Shown piece after piece: positions 26,525 through 38,098 of a DNA stretch of 64,000 nucleotides (its first letter is position 1; each line of letters begins with the position of its first letter). The position numbers and the translations under genes are program-made. The DNA is taken from NCBI GenBank assembly GCA_004168015.1, contig SEYW01000001.1, positions 124,001 to 188,000 of the forward strand, in the 5' to 3' direction. The notes under the pieces are model-generated. The model did no database searches. It had not been told where the DNA came from and saw nothing but the letters and a program-made list of their open reading frames with translations. Source of the stretch: Methylolobus aquaticus (lineage in GTDB: Bacteria; Pseudomonadota; Gammaproteobacteria; Methylococcales; Methylococcaceae).

Positions 26525-27477
26525 GACGGCAGCCTCTCGGCAATGCGCAGCACCGCACTGCGCGCGCGCGGGTTGGCGGCGATTTCGCCGGCCCCGGCCC
26601 GAATCGCGCGCCCCACGCGCCGCAGCCGCGGCGCCTGCCAACCCGTCATTGCGGGCCAACCCAACGCGGCGTCATCGGCGTGCCCGCCTCGGCTCTCGTC
26701 ACGCAGAAAACGTTTGACGATACGGTCCTCCAATGAGTGGAACGCGATGACGACCAAACGCCCGCCGGTCACGAGCACGTCCACCGCCTGTTCGAGTACC
26801 GCCTGAATGTCGTTCAGTTCCTGGTTGATATGGATACGAATCGCCTGGAAAGTACGCGTTGCGGGATGTTGACCTTTCTCCCGTCGCGGCATCGCGGCCG
26901 CGACCAGGGAAGCAAGCTGCGCCGTGCTCACCAGCGCACCTCGCGCGCGGCGTTCCACAATGGCGCGCGCAATCCGGCGAGCATAGCGTTCCTCTCCATA
27001 TTCCTTTATCACCCGGCAAAGTTCCGCTTCACTGACCACGGCCAACCACTCTTCAGCCGTCATCCCCTGGCTCTGGTCCATACGCATGTCGAGGGGCCCA
27101 TCCCGCATGAAGCTGAAGCCCCGGCCGCCGTCGTCCAGCTGGGGCGACGAGACGCCCAAATCCAACAAGATGCCCGTTACACGCCCTGCCCAACCGGCCG
27201 AAGATGCAAGCGCGCCGACTTCGCTGAACCGCGCATGCGCGATGCGGAACCGACGATCCTGAAGCAATCCCAACGCGCTGGCCGAACCCACAGCTTCGGC
27301 ATCGCGGTCCAGCGCCAGCAGCCGACCGGACTCGCCAAGGCGGTCAAGCACGGCCGCGCTGTGCCCGCCGCGCCCGAAGGTGCCGTCGATGTAAAGGCCG
27401 TCGGACTGGATCGCCAGACCTTCGATACACTCTTCCAGCAAGACCGGGGCGTGGCGGAACTGATGTCCGGCTGCCAT
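26521..27477 (-). CDS. rsmH: 16S rRNA (cytosine(1402)-N4)-methyltransferase RsmH (MraW)
   Basis: A SAM-dependent rRNA methyltransferase of 318 residues acting on C1402 in the ribosomal P site. Motifs are HAPVLLEECIEGL, YIDGTFGRGGHSAAVL (SAM loop), GILLDLGVSSPQLDD, RGFSFMRDGPLDMRMD and VIAFHSLEDRIVKRF. ATG 27477 shares one base with the mraZ stop (TGATG). Confidence 0.97.
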   Translation of the reverse strand: MAAGHQFRHAPVLLEECIEGLAIQSDGLYIDGTFGRGGHSAAVLDRLGESGRLLALDRDAEAVGSASALGLLQDRRFRIAHARFSEVGALASSAGWAGRVTGILLDLGVSSPQLDDGGRGFSFMRDGPLDMRMDQSQGMTAEEWLAVVSEAELCRVIKEYGEERYARRIARAIVERRARGALVSTAQLASLVAAAMPRREKGQHPATRTFQAIRIHINQELNDIQAVLEQAVDVLVTGGRLVVIAFHSLEDRIVKRFLRDESRGGHADDAALGWPAMTGWQAPRLRRVGRAIRAGAGEIAANPRARSAVLRIAERLPS

Positions 27478-27935
27478 CAAAAGGTGAGGGATCCAAGCTC
27501 GGGAGACAGCTCCCGCAAGTCATCGAGGCTGACCACCCCATGCCATTGTTCGCGGTTCTGATGCCAAGACTCTTCGTCCCAGATCTCGAACACGTTGCCC
27601 TGCCCAACCAGCGCAACCCGCTTGGATATACCGGCAAAACTTCGGAGCAGTTCAGGCACCAGGAACCGACCTTGTCCATCGAGTTCGCATTCCGCCGCGT
27701 GCCCGATCAGCAGCCGTTTCACGCGCTGCACGCGGGCATCCATCATCGGCAGCTTCATCAGCTTGCGTTCGACGTCTTCAAAGGTCGGCAAAGGCAGCAA
27801 CAGCAGGCATCGGTCGAAGCCAATCGTCAGGATCATCTGCCCGTCACATGACTCCGCCAATTCGGCACGGTAGCGGGTCGGAATTGCCATCCGCCCCTTC
27901 TCGTCCAAATTGATGGCGTTGATGCCCCGAAACAA
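27477..27935 (-). CDS. mraZ: Transcriptional regulator MraZ
   Basis: This DNA-binding protein represses the dcw promoter by binding repeated TGGGN boxes. It has 152 residues, the same as E. coli MraZ. Two AbrB-like swaps are seen: FRGINAINLDEKGRMAIPTR at the N-terminus and ECELDGQGRFLVPELLRSF near residue 80. I chose TTG 27935 because it gives the conserved start and has AAGG 8 bases upstream within a G8 tract. An ATG at 27974 would start inside the operator. Confidence 0.93.
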   Translation of the reverse strand: MFRGINAINLDEKGRMAIPTRYRAELAESCDGQMILTIGFDRCLLLLPLPTFEDVERKLMKLPMMDARVQRVKRLLIGHAAECELDGQGRFLVPELLRSFAGISKRVALVGQGNVFEIWDEESWHQNREQWHGVVSLDDLRELSPELGSLTF

Positions 27936-27948
27936 AGCCCCCCCCTTA

Positions 27949-27983
27949 CACCACTGTTCCCCATTTCTCCCCACTTTTCCCCA
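27949..27983 (-). promoter_or_regulatory. Four tandem MraZ boxes (operator)
   Basis: On the minus strand TGGGG occurs at 27983-27979, 27973-27969 and 27963-27959, then TGGTG at 27953-27949. All are spaced by exactly 5 bases, a 10-base period that puts them on one face of the helix. This is the known MraZ target layout, here lying from about the predicted transcription start into the 5' leader, 14 bases before the mraZ start. Confidence 0.9.
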
Positions 27984-27991
27984 CGCGCACG

Positions 27992-28020
27992 ACTATAGAA
28001 ACCTGCCTGATGCAAGTCAA
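27992..28020 (-). promoter_or_regulatory. sigma70 promoter of the dcw cluster (Pmra)
   Basis: On the minus strand TTGACT (28020-28015) and TATAGT (27997-27992) are separated by exactly 17 bases. Both hexamers match consensus at 5 of 6 positions. The predicted start near 27985 places the MraZ boxes right at the beginning of the transcript. Confidence 0.85.
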
Positions 28021-28593
28021 GGAGAAGTTTCGACAAGGTTCTATGATGGGGACTGTGATCAGACACGCAGGCGGGTTCCATCCGGCGACCGAAGTAGGCG
28101 ACGCAAAAATAACATCTTTTATTTCAGAGCCTTAAGCAGGCGATCGAACGCCACCCGCCTGGCCGCAGCGCAATGCGGCTGATTCATCCGAGGTCTCGAG
28201 TGGGTTAATCGCGGGCGATTCGCCGGGCGCGGGTGGTGCCTGCCCAGATACCCCAATGGAAAAGTTCGTTTCGGCCGCGTCGGACATAGCCCACAACTGG
28301 TTGCTTTCCAGGAGGTCCTCCGAATACCGGCGACTTCTTTAAGCGTCACTATAAAATGTGGTCGTGGATATCGTCAAGCACAAGATACTGTATAGATTAC
28401 GATTGATGCACATAGTCGGATGGTGTCGGGACAGTGCCGCCATCAGGGACTAACCTGGTGCGGATACCGGGATTTCGGGTTTTTCCCGATGAGTTGGGTT
28501 GGTCGGGTCTCGAGAATGCGCCGAGAGCTCAGACGCAGTGGGATGTGAAGCACGGAGTGCAGCCCGACGCAGCGCGCGGACTAGGCATGGGGC
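28021..28593. other. Non-coding region between the dcw promoter and ligA
   Basis: No convincing gene is present. It is locally less GC-rich around 28335-28420. A minus-strand promoter-like element lies at 28348-28377. A 51-codon minus-strand frame at 28132-28287 (ATG start, no good ribosome site) is the best coding candidate, but its product looks low in complexity and I do not recognise it. I looked for RNase P RNA, which sits here in pseudomonads, and for 6S RNA and tRNAs, and found no signature. Confidence 0.6.
28348..28377 (-). promoter_or_regulatory. Second promoter-like element, no known gene downstream
   Basis: On the minus strand TTGACG (28377-28372) and TATAGT (28353-28348) are 18 bases apart. 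Transcription would start near 28341 and run about 360 bases to the mraZ promoter. It could drive a small RNA or give a long leader to mraZ. Confidence 0.45.
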
Positions 28594-31345
<2,752 letters not shown>

Positions 31346-31354
31346 CCTATTGCC

Positions 31355-34300
31355 TCATGCGTTCGCCAGTTCGACCGCCGCTTCGATATCCACGGCAACG
31401 ATGCGCGATACGCCGGGTTCCCGCATCGTGATTCCGGCCAGATAGTCGGCAATTTCCATGGTGACCTTGTTATGCGTGATAAACAAAAATTGTACCCTCT
31501 CCGACATTTCCTTGACCAACGCCGAAAAGCGGCCGACGTTCGCATCGTCCAGCGGCGCATCGACCTCGTCCAGCAAACAAAACGGTGCCGGGTTCAACTC
31601 GAAGATTGCGAACACCAAAGCAACCGCCGTCAGAGCCTTCTCGCCCCCGGACAGCAGGTGGATGGAGCTGTTGCGCTTGCCGGGCGGACGCGCGATCACA
31701 CTGACGCCCGCTTCGAGCAGGTCGCGCTCGTTGAGTTCCAGATAGGCGTTGCCACCGCCGAACAGCTTCGGGAACATGACCTGAAATCCCGAATTGATCC
31801 GTTCGAAAGTCCCCTTAAACAGCGCGCGGCACTCTCGGTCGATTTTCTCGATGGCCTGCATCAGGATCTCCAGCGACTCGTTAAGGTCGGCACGCTGCTG
31901 CTCGAGGAGATCGAGGCGCGCCTTCTGGTCAGCAAACTCTTCTACGGCGAGCAGATTCACCGGGCCGAGCTTCTCGATATCCTGAGCGAGCCGGCTGATG
32001 GCCTGCTGCAGTTCCGCTTCCGTGCCCGTTGCGGCGGTCAGCCCGCCCTCCCCCGCGTCCGGACTCTCTTCCACAGTGAGCCCCAATTCCGTCAGTTGCT
32101 CTTGCAAGCCGTTCTCGCGCACCTGGTGTCCCTCGAGCTCGATCCGGGTCCGTTCGAGGCGTTCCTTGATCCGCTCGATCTCCCGCTCATGTCGGAGACG
32201 CTCTTCCGCCGCCTCGCGTGCCGCCTTGTCGATATCGCCCAACCGGCCACGATGGTCGGCCAGCAGGCCTTCGAGCCGTTCCCGTTCGCCCCTGAGCTCA
32301 GCGAGTCGTTCCTTCTCCGCCTCGACCAGCGGCTGATCTTCGAAGCGTTCCCGCAGATCCTTCAGCCGCAGGTCCGCATCAGTCGCGTGGGCTTCCGCAC
32401 GCTCCAGGTGACTCGCGGTCAATCGCTCATTCGAGCGCAGGGATTCATCACGGCTCTCCAGGCGACGGAGCTCATCCTGGGCCAACTGCCAAATACGCTC
32501 CGCTTCGGCCCACGCCTCTTCGGCGTCTGCGAGCAGTTCCCGACACGCCGTGACCTCCGCCGTCTGCGCATCGATGGCGGCCCCGGTCTCGCGGAGCTCC
32601 TGGCCCGCTTCGGCCCGCTGCTCCGCCAGATCCACCCGCAGCGCTTCCGCTTCCTCCAGTTCGCGCGTGACCGCGGCGAGACGCTTGAGCGCCTGCTGCT
32701 GGCGTGCGTTCAGTTGATGTTCCGCATTGCGCAGTTCGAGCGCACTACGTTCGAGTCGACGTCGTTCCTGTTCGTGTCGTAGCCGCTCTTCCTCGGCCGC
32801 TGACAGCTCACGCTCCAGTGTTGCAATCTTGGCGGCGAGCTCGCCTTCGTCGGCCAGCAAGCCCTGCAGCGCATCCTTGGCCTGACGCACCTCCCGCTCA
32901 CGCCGGATGACGCCGCTTCTCGCATCCTCGGCCTTCTGTAACCTGACCCAACCGCGCCCGAGCCGCTCGCCCTTTTGAGTGACGACCGACTCGTGGTCCT
33001 CGAGCCAGGCGCCGGCCGCCACAGCCGCGGACAGATCGGGGGCGCAAAACACACCGGAGAGCAGCGCTTCGAGCCGCCACGGAGCAGCCACCTGATCCAG
33101 CAACCGCGGCAGCGCCTTGTCCTGGGGAGAGGAACGCGGCACAACATCACAGGTCTCGAAAAAAGCCAGAGATTCCTGCGGCGGGCTTGCCACCAGCGCA
33201 TTCAGAAAGGGTTGCATGCTGTCGATGCACAGGGCTTCGAGGTGCTGCCCCAACACTTCCTCCACCGCGGCCTCCCAGCCGAGACCGACATCCAGGCGTT
33301 CGGCCAGCCGCGGCGCCTGGTCCAGCGAGAGCTGTGCCAGCCAAGCCTGGACGGCCGCACGGTCTTTACCCATGGCGTGCTGCTGCAAGAGCTCCAGGGA
33401 GCTGAGGCGCCCCTGCGCCGTATGGATTTCGGCCCGCACCGAGTTCAGACCGAGCCGCTGCTCTTCCAGCCGCGTCCGACCCTCCTTCAAGGCTCCCGTC
33501 AATTCCTCGACCCGCGCGGCATGCTCCGCGACCAGCGCCTCTTCTTCGGCGATGGTCTGGCGCAGCGACTCAAGTTCATCGCCGCCGAGCCCTGCCTCCA
33601 GGTCCCGGCGTTCGTCGGCCAGCCGCTGCCAGCGAACGTCGGTCTGACGCTGCTGCTCTCCGAGTTGGCGATCGCGCGCGCGAATGATCTCGGTGCGGCT
33701 CGCTGCCTGGGCCAGTCGGGACTGCACGGCCTCGAGTTGGATCCGGGCCGCGCGTACCCCCTGGCCAGCGGCTTCCTTCCGGGCGGTCGCTGCTTGTGCC
33801 GTCGACCGCGACGCATCGAGAATTCCGGCGAGTTCGACAAGCTCCCGGCGAACCTCGGCGAGCTGCGCCCGGTCGTGCTGAAGTTCCGCGCCGGCCCGCT
33901 GCGTCTCCGCTTCCAGACGCTGAAGGTCCTTAACGGTTTCCTCCCGCGACTTCTCTGACCGGCGAATCAGGTCCTCGAGGCGGCCGATATCGGCACCGAC
34001 CTCGTAGAAGCTAGCCTGGACTTCCTGCATCTCGGACTGCCGACGCTCCCGCGCCAACTGCCACTCGGCCGCCTTCTCGCCGCTTTCCCGGCCCGCCGAC
34101 ACGGCCTCCCGTAGAGCGTCACCCAACCGCTCCAGCTCGGTATGCAAATGGGCCATGGCGGCGCGTGAGGCCTGCCAACGCAGTCGCAGCAGGCTGATCC
34201 TCGACTGGCGCTCCTCATCGCGCAGGGCCAGGTAGCGTTCTGCCTTCTTGACCTGCCGCTGCAGGCTCTCGACCTGTTTCGTCAACTCCCCGCGCAGATC

Positions 34301-34885
34301 ATCGACACGCTCCAGATTCTCCCGGGTATGGCGCATCCGGATCTCGGTCTCGTGGCGTCGTTCCTTGTAGCGGGATATGCCGGCCGCTTCCTCGACGATC
34401 CCCCGGAGTTCGTCCGGCTTGGCTTCGATCAAGCGGGAGATTGTTCCCTGCTCGATGATCGCGTAACTGCGTGCGCCCAAACCGGTGCCGAGAAACAGGT
34501 CGGTGATGTCCTTGCGGCGACAGCGCGAACCGTTGAGCAGATAGGTGGATTGTCCATCACGGCCAACCTGCCGCTTGATTGCGATTTTCTGGTAGCCTGC
34601 GTATTCTGCCGTCGCGCGACCGTCGGTATTGTCGAACAACAGTTCCACGGACGCGACGCCGACCGGTTTGCGCGTGCTGGACCCGTTGAAGACGACGTCC
34701 GCCATCGTGTCGCCCCGCAGATGCTTGGCCGAGCTCTCGCCCATGACCCATCGCACGGCGTCGATGATGTTCGACTTCCCACAACCGTTGGGACCTACCA
34801 CCCCCACCAGGTTACCGGGCAAGGGCAGTGTGGTCGGATCCACGAATGACTTGAATCCGGCCAGCTTGATTTTTTCAAGCCGCAT
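31355..34885 (-). CDS. smc: Chromosome segregation protein SMC
   Basis: A 1176-residue ATPase for chromosome condensation. The Walker A loop GPNGCGKSNIIDAVRWVMGE is near residue 32. Two long coiled-coil arms rich in Glu/Arg/Leu/Ala flank a hinge near residues 510-640. The C-terminus has the signature LSGGEKALTAVALVFAIF and the Walker B CLLDEVDAPLDDANV. ATG 34885 gives the conserved MRLEKIKLAGFKSF start. Partner genes scpA/scpB are not in the window. Presence of SMC implies that MukBEF is not the condensin here. Confidence 0.97.
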   Translation of the reverse strand: MRLEKIKLAGFKSFVDPTTLPLPGNLVGVVGPNGCGKSNIIDAVRWVMGESSAKHLRGDTMADVVFNGSSTRKPVGVASVELLFDNTDGRATAEYAGYQKIAIKRQVGRDGQSTYLLNGSRCRRKDITDLFLGTGLGARSYAIIEQGTISRLIEAKPDELRGIVEEAAGISRYKERRHETEIRMRHTRENLERVDDLRGELTKQVESLQRQVKKAERYLALRDEERQSRISLLRLRWQASRAAMAHLHTELERLGDALREAVSAGRESGEKAAEWQLARERRQSEMQEVQASFYEVGADIGRLEDLIRRSEKSREETVKDLQRLEAETQRAGAELQHDRAQLAEVRRELVELAGILDASRSTAQAATARKEAAGQGVRAARIQLEAVQSRLAQAASRTEIIRARDRQLGEQQRQTDVRWQRLADERRDLEAGLGGDELESLRQTIAEEEALVAEHAARVEELTGALKEGRTRLEEQRLGLNSVRAEIHTAQGRLSSLELLQQHAMGKDRAAVQAWLAQLSLDQAPRLAERLDVGLGWEAAVEEVLGQHLEALCIDSMQPFLNALVASPPQESLAFFETCDVVPRSSPQDKALPRLLDQVAAPWRLEALLSGVFCAPDLSAAVAAGAWLEDHESVVTQKGERLGRGWVRLQKAEDARSGVIRREREVRQAKDALQGLLADEGELAAKIATLERELSAAEEERLRHEQERRRLERSALELRNAEHQLNARQQQALKRLAAVTRELEEAEALRVDLAEQRAEAGQELRETGAAIDAQTAEVTACRELLADAEEAWAEAERIWQLAQDELRRLESRDESLRSNERLTASHLERAEAHATDADLRLKDLRERFEDQPLVEAEKERLAELRGERERLEGLLADHRGRLGDIDKAAREAAEERLRHEREIERIKERLERTRIELEGHQVRENGLQEQLTELGLTVEESPDAGEGGLTAATGTEAELQQAISRLAQDIEKLGPVNLLAVEEFADQKARLDLLEQQRADLNESLEILMQAIEKIDRECRALFKGTFERINSGFQVMFPKLFGGGNAYLELNERDLLEAGVSVIARPPGKRNSSIHLLSGGEKALTAVALVFAIFELNPAPFCLLDEVDAPLDDANVGRFSALVKEMSERVQFLFITHNKVTMEIADYLAGITMREPGVSRIVAVDIEAAVELANA

Positions 34886-35051
34886 CGCGCCAAGCCTCTG
34901 CGGAATTTGGACCACCCGGGCCTTGCCCGCGACACGGGAACATGGCGCCCATACAACGACTCAAACCCGGGTATTCACGGCGTCTGTCTTCGAGCACGGG
35001 ACCAGCCGACAGGCAGCGCACATCTGAATCATCTACCCAACCAAAACACCC

Positions 35052-35420
35052 ATGATCGAAACTTTTGAAAACCCCCGGACCGACCGCGACTACACGATCC
35101 GCATCGAAATCCCGGAGTTCACCTGCCTCTGCCCCAAGACCGGCCAGCCGGATTTCGCGACGATCGTGCTCGAATACGTACCCGACGGACTCTGCATCGA
35201 ATTGAAAGCACTCAAACTCTATATCTGGAGTTTTCGGGATCAGGGGGCGTTTCACGAAGCGGTCACCAACCGCATACTGACCGAACTCTGCGGATGTTGC
35301 CGGCCACGCTTCATGCGCATCACGGCTCGCTTCAATGTGCGAGGCGGTATCTATACGACCGTGGTTGCCGAGCATCGAGCCGGAGGCTGGACTCCAAGCC
35401 CACCGGTCCAACTTCCATAG
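35052..35420 (+). CDS. queF: NADPH-dependent 7-cyano-7-deazaguanine reductase QueF (type I)
   Basis: A 122-residue enzyme that reduces preQ0 to preQ1 for queuosine in tRNA. The active-site segment [14 protein letters not shown] carries the nucleophile Cys27 and Asp34. The family motif reads [15 protein letters not shown], followed by HEAVTNRI. The short unimodular form is the YkvM type rather than the E. coli double-domain type. I see no preQ1 riboswitch and no obvious ribosome site before ATG 35052. It is divergent from smc and isolated. Confidence 0.94.
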   Translation: MIETFENPRTDRDYTIRIEIPEFTCLCPKTGQPDFATIVLEYVPDGLCIELKALKLYIWSFRDQGAFHEAVTNRILTELCGCCRPRFMRITARFNVRGGIYTTVVAEHRAGGWTPSPPVQLP

Positions 35421-35503
35421 ACCGCAACGACCTCCCCGCGCGCCGCTCACAGAGCGCGCCGCCGCTGGGTAACGACAGAGTTTCCGGCCTATCTCAAGAC
35501 GTG

Positions 35504-36109
35504 TCACGAACTTGACGGCCCCTCGATGCAGGCCCGGACGGGGGCGAACGTTCGCCTGTGGACTGCGCAAGGCCCAATCGCAAGCAAGCGCTGCCTGTGT
35601 GCCTGGGTCGGATAGCCCTTGTGCTGGAGAAATCCGTAGTGTGGATAGAGCGCGTCCAGCAACACCATTTCCCGATCCCGAGCGACTTTCGCCAGGATCG
35701 ATGCCGCCATGATCGTGGGGATGGTGCCGTCCCCGCCGACGACTGCGCGGCCGTTGCAGCCCAACGGCGGAAAGCGGTTGCCATCGACGAGAACCTCATC
35801 GGGCACCACAGTCAGGGACCGATAGGCACGTTCCATCGCGAGCATCGACGCCTCTAGCACGTTGACCCGATCAACTTCGCCTGCTTCGGCACGACCGATG
35901 GCCCATGCCACTGCACGGTCCTTGATCAGACCTTCCATCACTTCACGGCGCATCGGCGGCAAGCGCTTCGAGTCGTCCAGACCTTCGATCGCGCCCGTTG
36001 CGGGATCCCATAGCACAGCCGCGGCGATCACAGGACCAGCGAGAGCGCCCCGCCCCGCCTCATCGATTCCCGCAATGAGTGGCCCAGATGAAACGGAACG
36101 AACGACCAT
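35504..36109 (-). CDS. rnhB: Ribonuclease HII RnhB
   Basis: A 201-residue endonuclease that removes ribonucleotides from DNA. Catalytic acidic residues lie in LIAGIDEAGRGALAGPV (Asp and Glu) and VLVDGNRFPPLG (Asp), with the GIPTI/ASILAKVARDREM block downstream. It starts 20 bases after lpxA. In most relatives lpxB lies between lpxA and rnhB, but there is no room for it here. Confidence 0.95.
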   Translation of the reverse strand: MVVRSVSSGPLIAGIDEAGRGALAGPVIAAAVLWDPATGAIEGLDDSKRLPPMRREVMEGLIKDRAVAWAIGRAEAGEVDRVNVLEASMLAMERAYRSLTVVPDEVLVDGNRFPPLGCNGRAVVGGDGTIPTIMAASILAKVARDREMVLLDALYPHYGFLQHKGYPTQAHRQRLLAIGPCAVHRRTFAPVRACIEGPSSS

Positions 36110-36129
36110 AGGGACCCGACGCGCGCGAA

Positions 36130-36900
36130 TCAGCGCATGATGCTGCGGCCGGTGGTCTTCAGGAAGTCCACCAGAGGCACGATCTCCGGATGCTCGACGG
36201 TAACTTCGTCCAGTAGCTTGATGGCCTCATCCAGCTTGAAACCGGCCTTGTAGATGATTTTGTAAGCCTTTTTGATCTGGCGCAGGGCTTCCGAACCGAA
36301 ACCATTGCGCTCCAGTCCGACCGAGTTGATCCCGTAGGGCTTCGTCGGCCGCCCGCCGACCATGACATAGGGAGGGATATCGCGCGAGATGACGCTCCCC
36401 ATCGCAGAAAAACTGTACTGCCCGATCCGGCAGAATTGATGCACCAGGCTGAAACCGCCCAGAATCGCGAAGTCATCGACCTCCACGTGCCCGGCCAAGG
36501 AAGCCGCGTTCGCCATGATGATGCGGTTACCCACCACGCAATCGTGGGCGACATGGGTGTAGGCCATGAAGAGATTGTCGCTACCGATCCGCGTAATGCC
36601 CCGATCCTGAGCCGTGCCGCGATGGATCGTGGCGAACTCCCGAACCACATTGCGATCGCCGATTTCCAGCGTGGTCGACTCGCCGCCGTATTTCTTGTCC
36701 TGCGGGTCTTCGCCGACGGACGCGAACTGGAAGATGCGATTGTCGCAACCGATGCGCGTAGGACCACGGATCACGACATGCGGCCCGACCTCCGTGCCGG
36801 AACCGATCGAAACCTCCGGGCCGATGATCGAAAAGGGGCCGATAGACACACCGTCCGCGATCTGCGCCGACGGATCGACGATGGCGGAGGGATGAATCAA
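36130..36900 (-). CDS. lpxA: UDP-N-acetylglucosamine acyltransferase LpxA
   Basis: The first enzyme of lipid A synthesis, a left-handed beta-helix trimer. It has 256 residues with hexapeptide repeats throughout ([20 protein letters not shown] onward), the catalytic-His region [13 protein letters not shown], and the C-terminal helical domain. TTG 36900 overlaps the fabZ TGA (TTGA) and matches the family start; GTG 36924 is an upstream alternative. Confidence 0.95.
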   Translation of the reverse strand: MIHPSAIVDPSAQIADGVSIGPFSIIGPEVSIGSGTEVGPHVVIRGPTRIGCDNRIFQFASVGEDPQDKKYGGESTTLEIGDRNVVREFATIHRGTAQDRGITRIGSDNLFMAYTHVAHDCVVGNRIIMANAASLAGHVEVDDFAILGGFSLVHQFCRIGQYSFSAMGSVISRDIPPYVMVGGRPTKPYGINSVGLERNGFGSEALRQIKKAYKIIYKAGFKLDEAIKLLDEVTVEHPEIVPLVDFLKTTGRSIMR

Positions 36901-37337
36901 GTCTCCTGCTCCGCGGCCGCGCACATGATCTCCGCACTGGCGACCAATTCACCTTCGACCTCGGCACGGCACGAGAAAGCCCAGATATTCCGCTTGTGCC
37001 GCAGATAGGTTGCCTCCAGCGTCAAGCGATCGCCGGGCACGACCGGGCGCTTGAAACGAACCTTGTCGAGACCCACCAAGTAGTACGTCTTGCCCTTGCC
37101 CAGCACGCTCGGTGCAGTCTCCGCGGCCAGTAAACCCGTGGTTTGCGCCAGCGCCTCAATGATCAGCACACCCGGCATGATCGGCTGCTCGGGAAAATGT
37201 CCTGTGAAGAACGGCTCGTTGTAGGTAACGTTCTTGTACCCGACGAGACGAACGCCCGGTTCGCAGGAGACCACGCGATCGATCAGCAAAAAAGGGTAGC
37301 GATGCGGGAGGTACTCCTTTATCTGTTGAATATCCAA
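36897..37337 (-). CDS. fabZ: (3R)-hydroxyacyl-ACP dehydratase FabZ
   Basis: A 146-residue hot-dog-fold dehydratase of fatty-acid elongation. The catalytic His is in [12 protein letters not shown] (residues 10-21) and the catalytic Glu in [15 protein letters not shown]. The start is TTG 37337 with AGGAA about 6 bases upstream. It normally follows lpxD, but here it follows skp directly after 63 bases with nothing coding between. Confidence 0.96.
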   Translation of the reverse strand: MDIQQIKEYLPHRYPFLLIDRVVSCEPGVRLVGYKNVTYNEPFFTGHFPEQPIMPGVLIIEALAQTTGLLAAETAPSVLGKGKTYYLVGLDKVRFKRPVVPGDRLTLEATYLRHKRNIWAFSCRAEVEGELVASAEIMCAAAEQET

Positions 37338-37400
37338 TGAGAATTCCTGCAGTTAAAAGCCTATAGGGAGCGCATGGAGCAACTAGCTTCCCGACGCGGG

Positions 37401-37907
37401 TTAGCGCTTGAAACTCGCCTGCAGTTTCTGCTCAATCTTATTGGTGATATCGATGCTTTCCTTCGCAAAAACGACACCGTCTGTCAGCAGCAGATCATAG
37501 TTCTCTTCCTTTGCCAGGGACTGAATCGCCTCGAAGATGGACTTCTGCAATTTGCCGAGTTCCTCGTTGCGGCGGAGGTTGAAGTCCTCCCTGAACTCAT
37601 CTTGTACGCGCTTGGCATCACGCTTGCGGTTCATCAGGTCGCGCTCCAGTTTTTGCCGCTCGGCTTCGTTCATGACAGCCTCGTCCTTAGCCAGCTTTTC
37701 CTCCAACGCCTTGATTGTTTTCTGCTCGCTGACCAATTTGGAGTCCCGTGGCTTGAATTCCCGCTCGAGGTCCTTCTTGGCGGCCTCGGCCTGGGGCGCC
37801 TTTTCCAGCAGCCGCGCCACGTTGACGAAGCCGATCTTGAGGTCGGCTGCAAAGGAAGGGCTCGCGAACACGAACACCACGAAAACGCTCAGCAATCTTC
37901 TACGCAT
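37401..37907 (-). CDS. skp: Periplasmic chaperone Skp/OmpH
   Basis: This periplasmic holdase escorts unfolded outer-membrane proteins to BamA, encoded upstream. It has 168 residues with a signal peptide (RRRLLSVFVVFVFASPSFA) and the Skp start DLKIGFVNVARLLEKAPQAE. A long charged coiled-coil (about residues 45-120) forms the tentacles. ATG 37907 is chosen because it gives the signal peptide. The 191 bases before it hold no gene. Confidence 0.93.
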   Translation of the reverse strand: MRRRLLSVFVVFVFASPSFAADLKIGFVNVARLLEKAPQAEAAKKDLEREFKPRDSKLVSEQKTIKALEEKLAKDEAVMNEAERQKLERDLMNRKRDAKRVQDEFREDFNLRRNEELGKLQKSIFEAIQSLAKEENYDLLLTDGVVFAKESIDITNKIEQKLQASFKR

Positions 37908-38098
37908 GATTAAAGGTCCCATACCTACTTTATTGAATCCTGAAGCTCCGCTAGACTCCCGCAAAAAAATCGGGAAGCATAGACTCCTGAAGCAGTGGTT
38001 TCGACTTGGACGCCGCTCCGCCAAGTGCGCTGACAGCTCGGCAATCTCCGGATTATACAAGAACTCCCCGAACGGGAGCGACTGTACAGGTCCCTCAC

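Noticed and set aside
28021-28593. RNase P RNA or 6S RNA gene upstream of mraZ
   Set aside because: The conserved GAGGAAAGTCC-type segment of RNase P and the 6S bubble and closing stems are absent on both strands.
34886-35051. preQ1 riboswitch before queF
   Set aside because: No compact preQ1-I hairpin with A-rich tail or type II core is visible.
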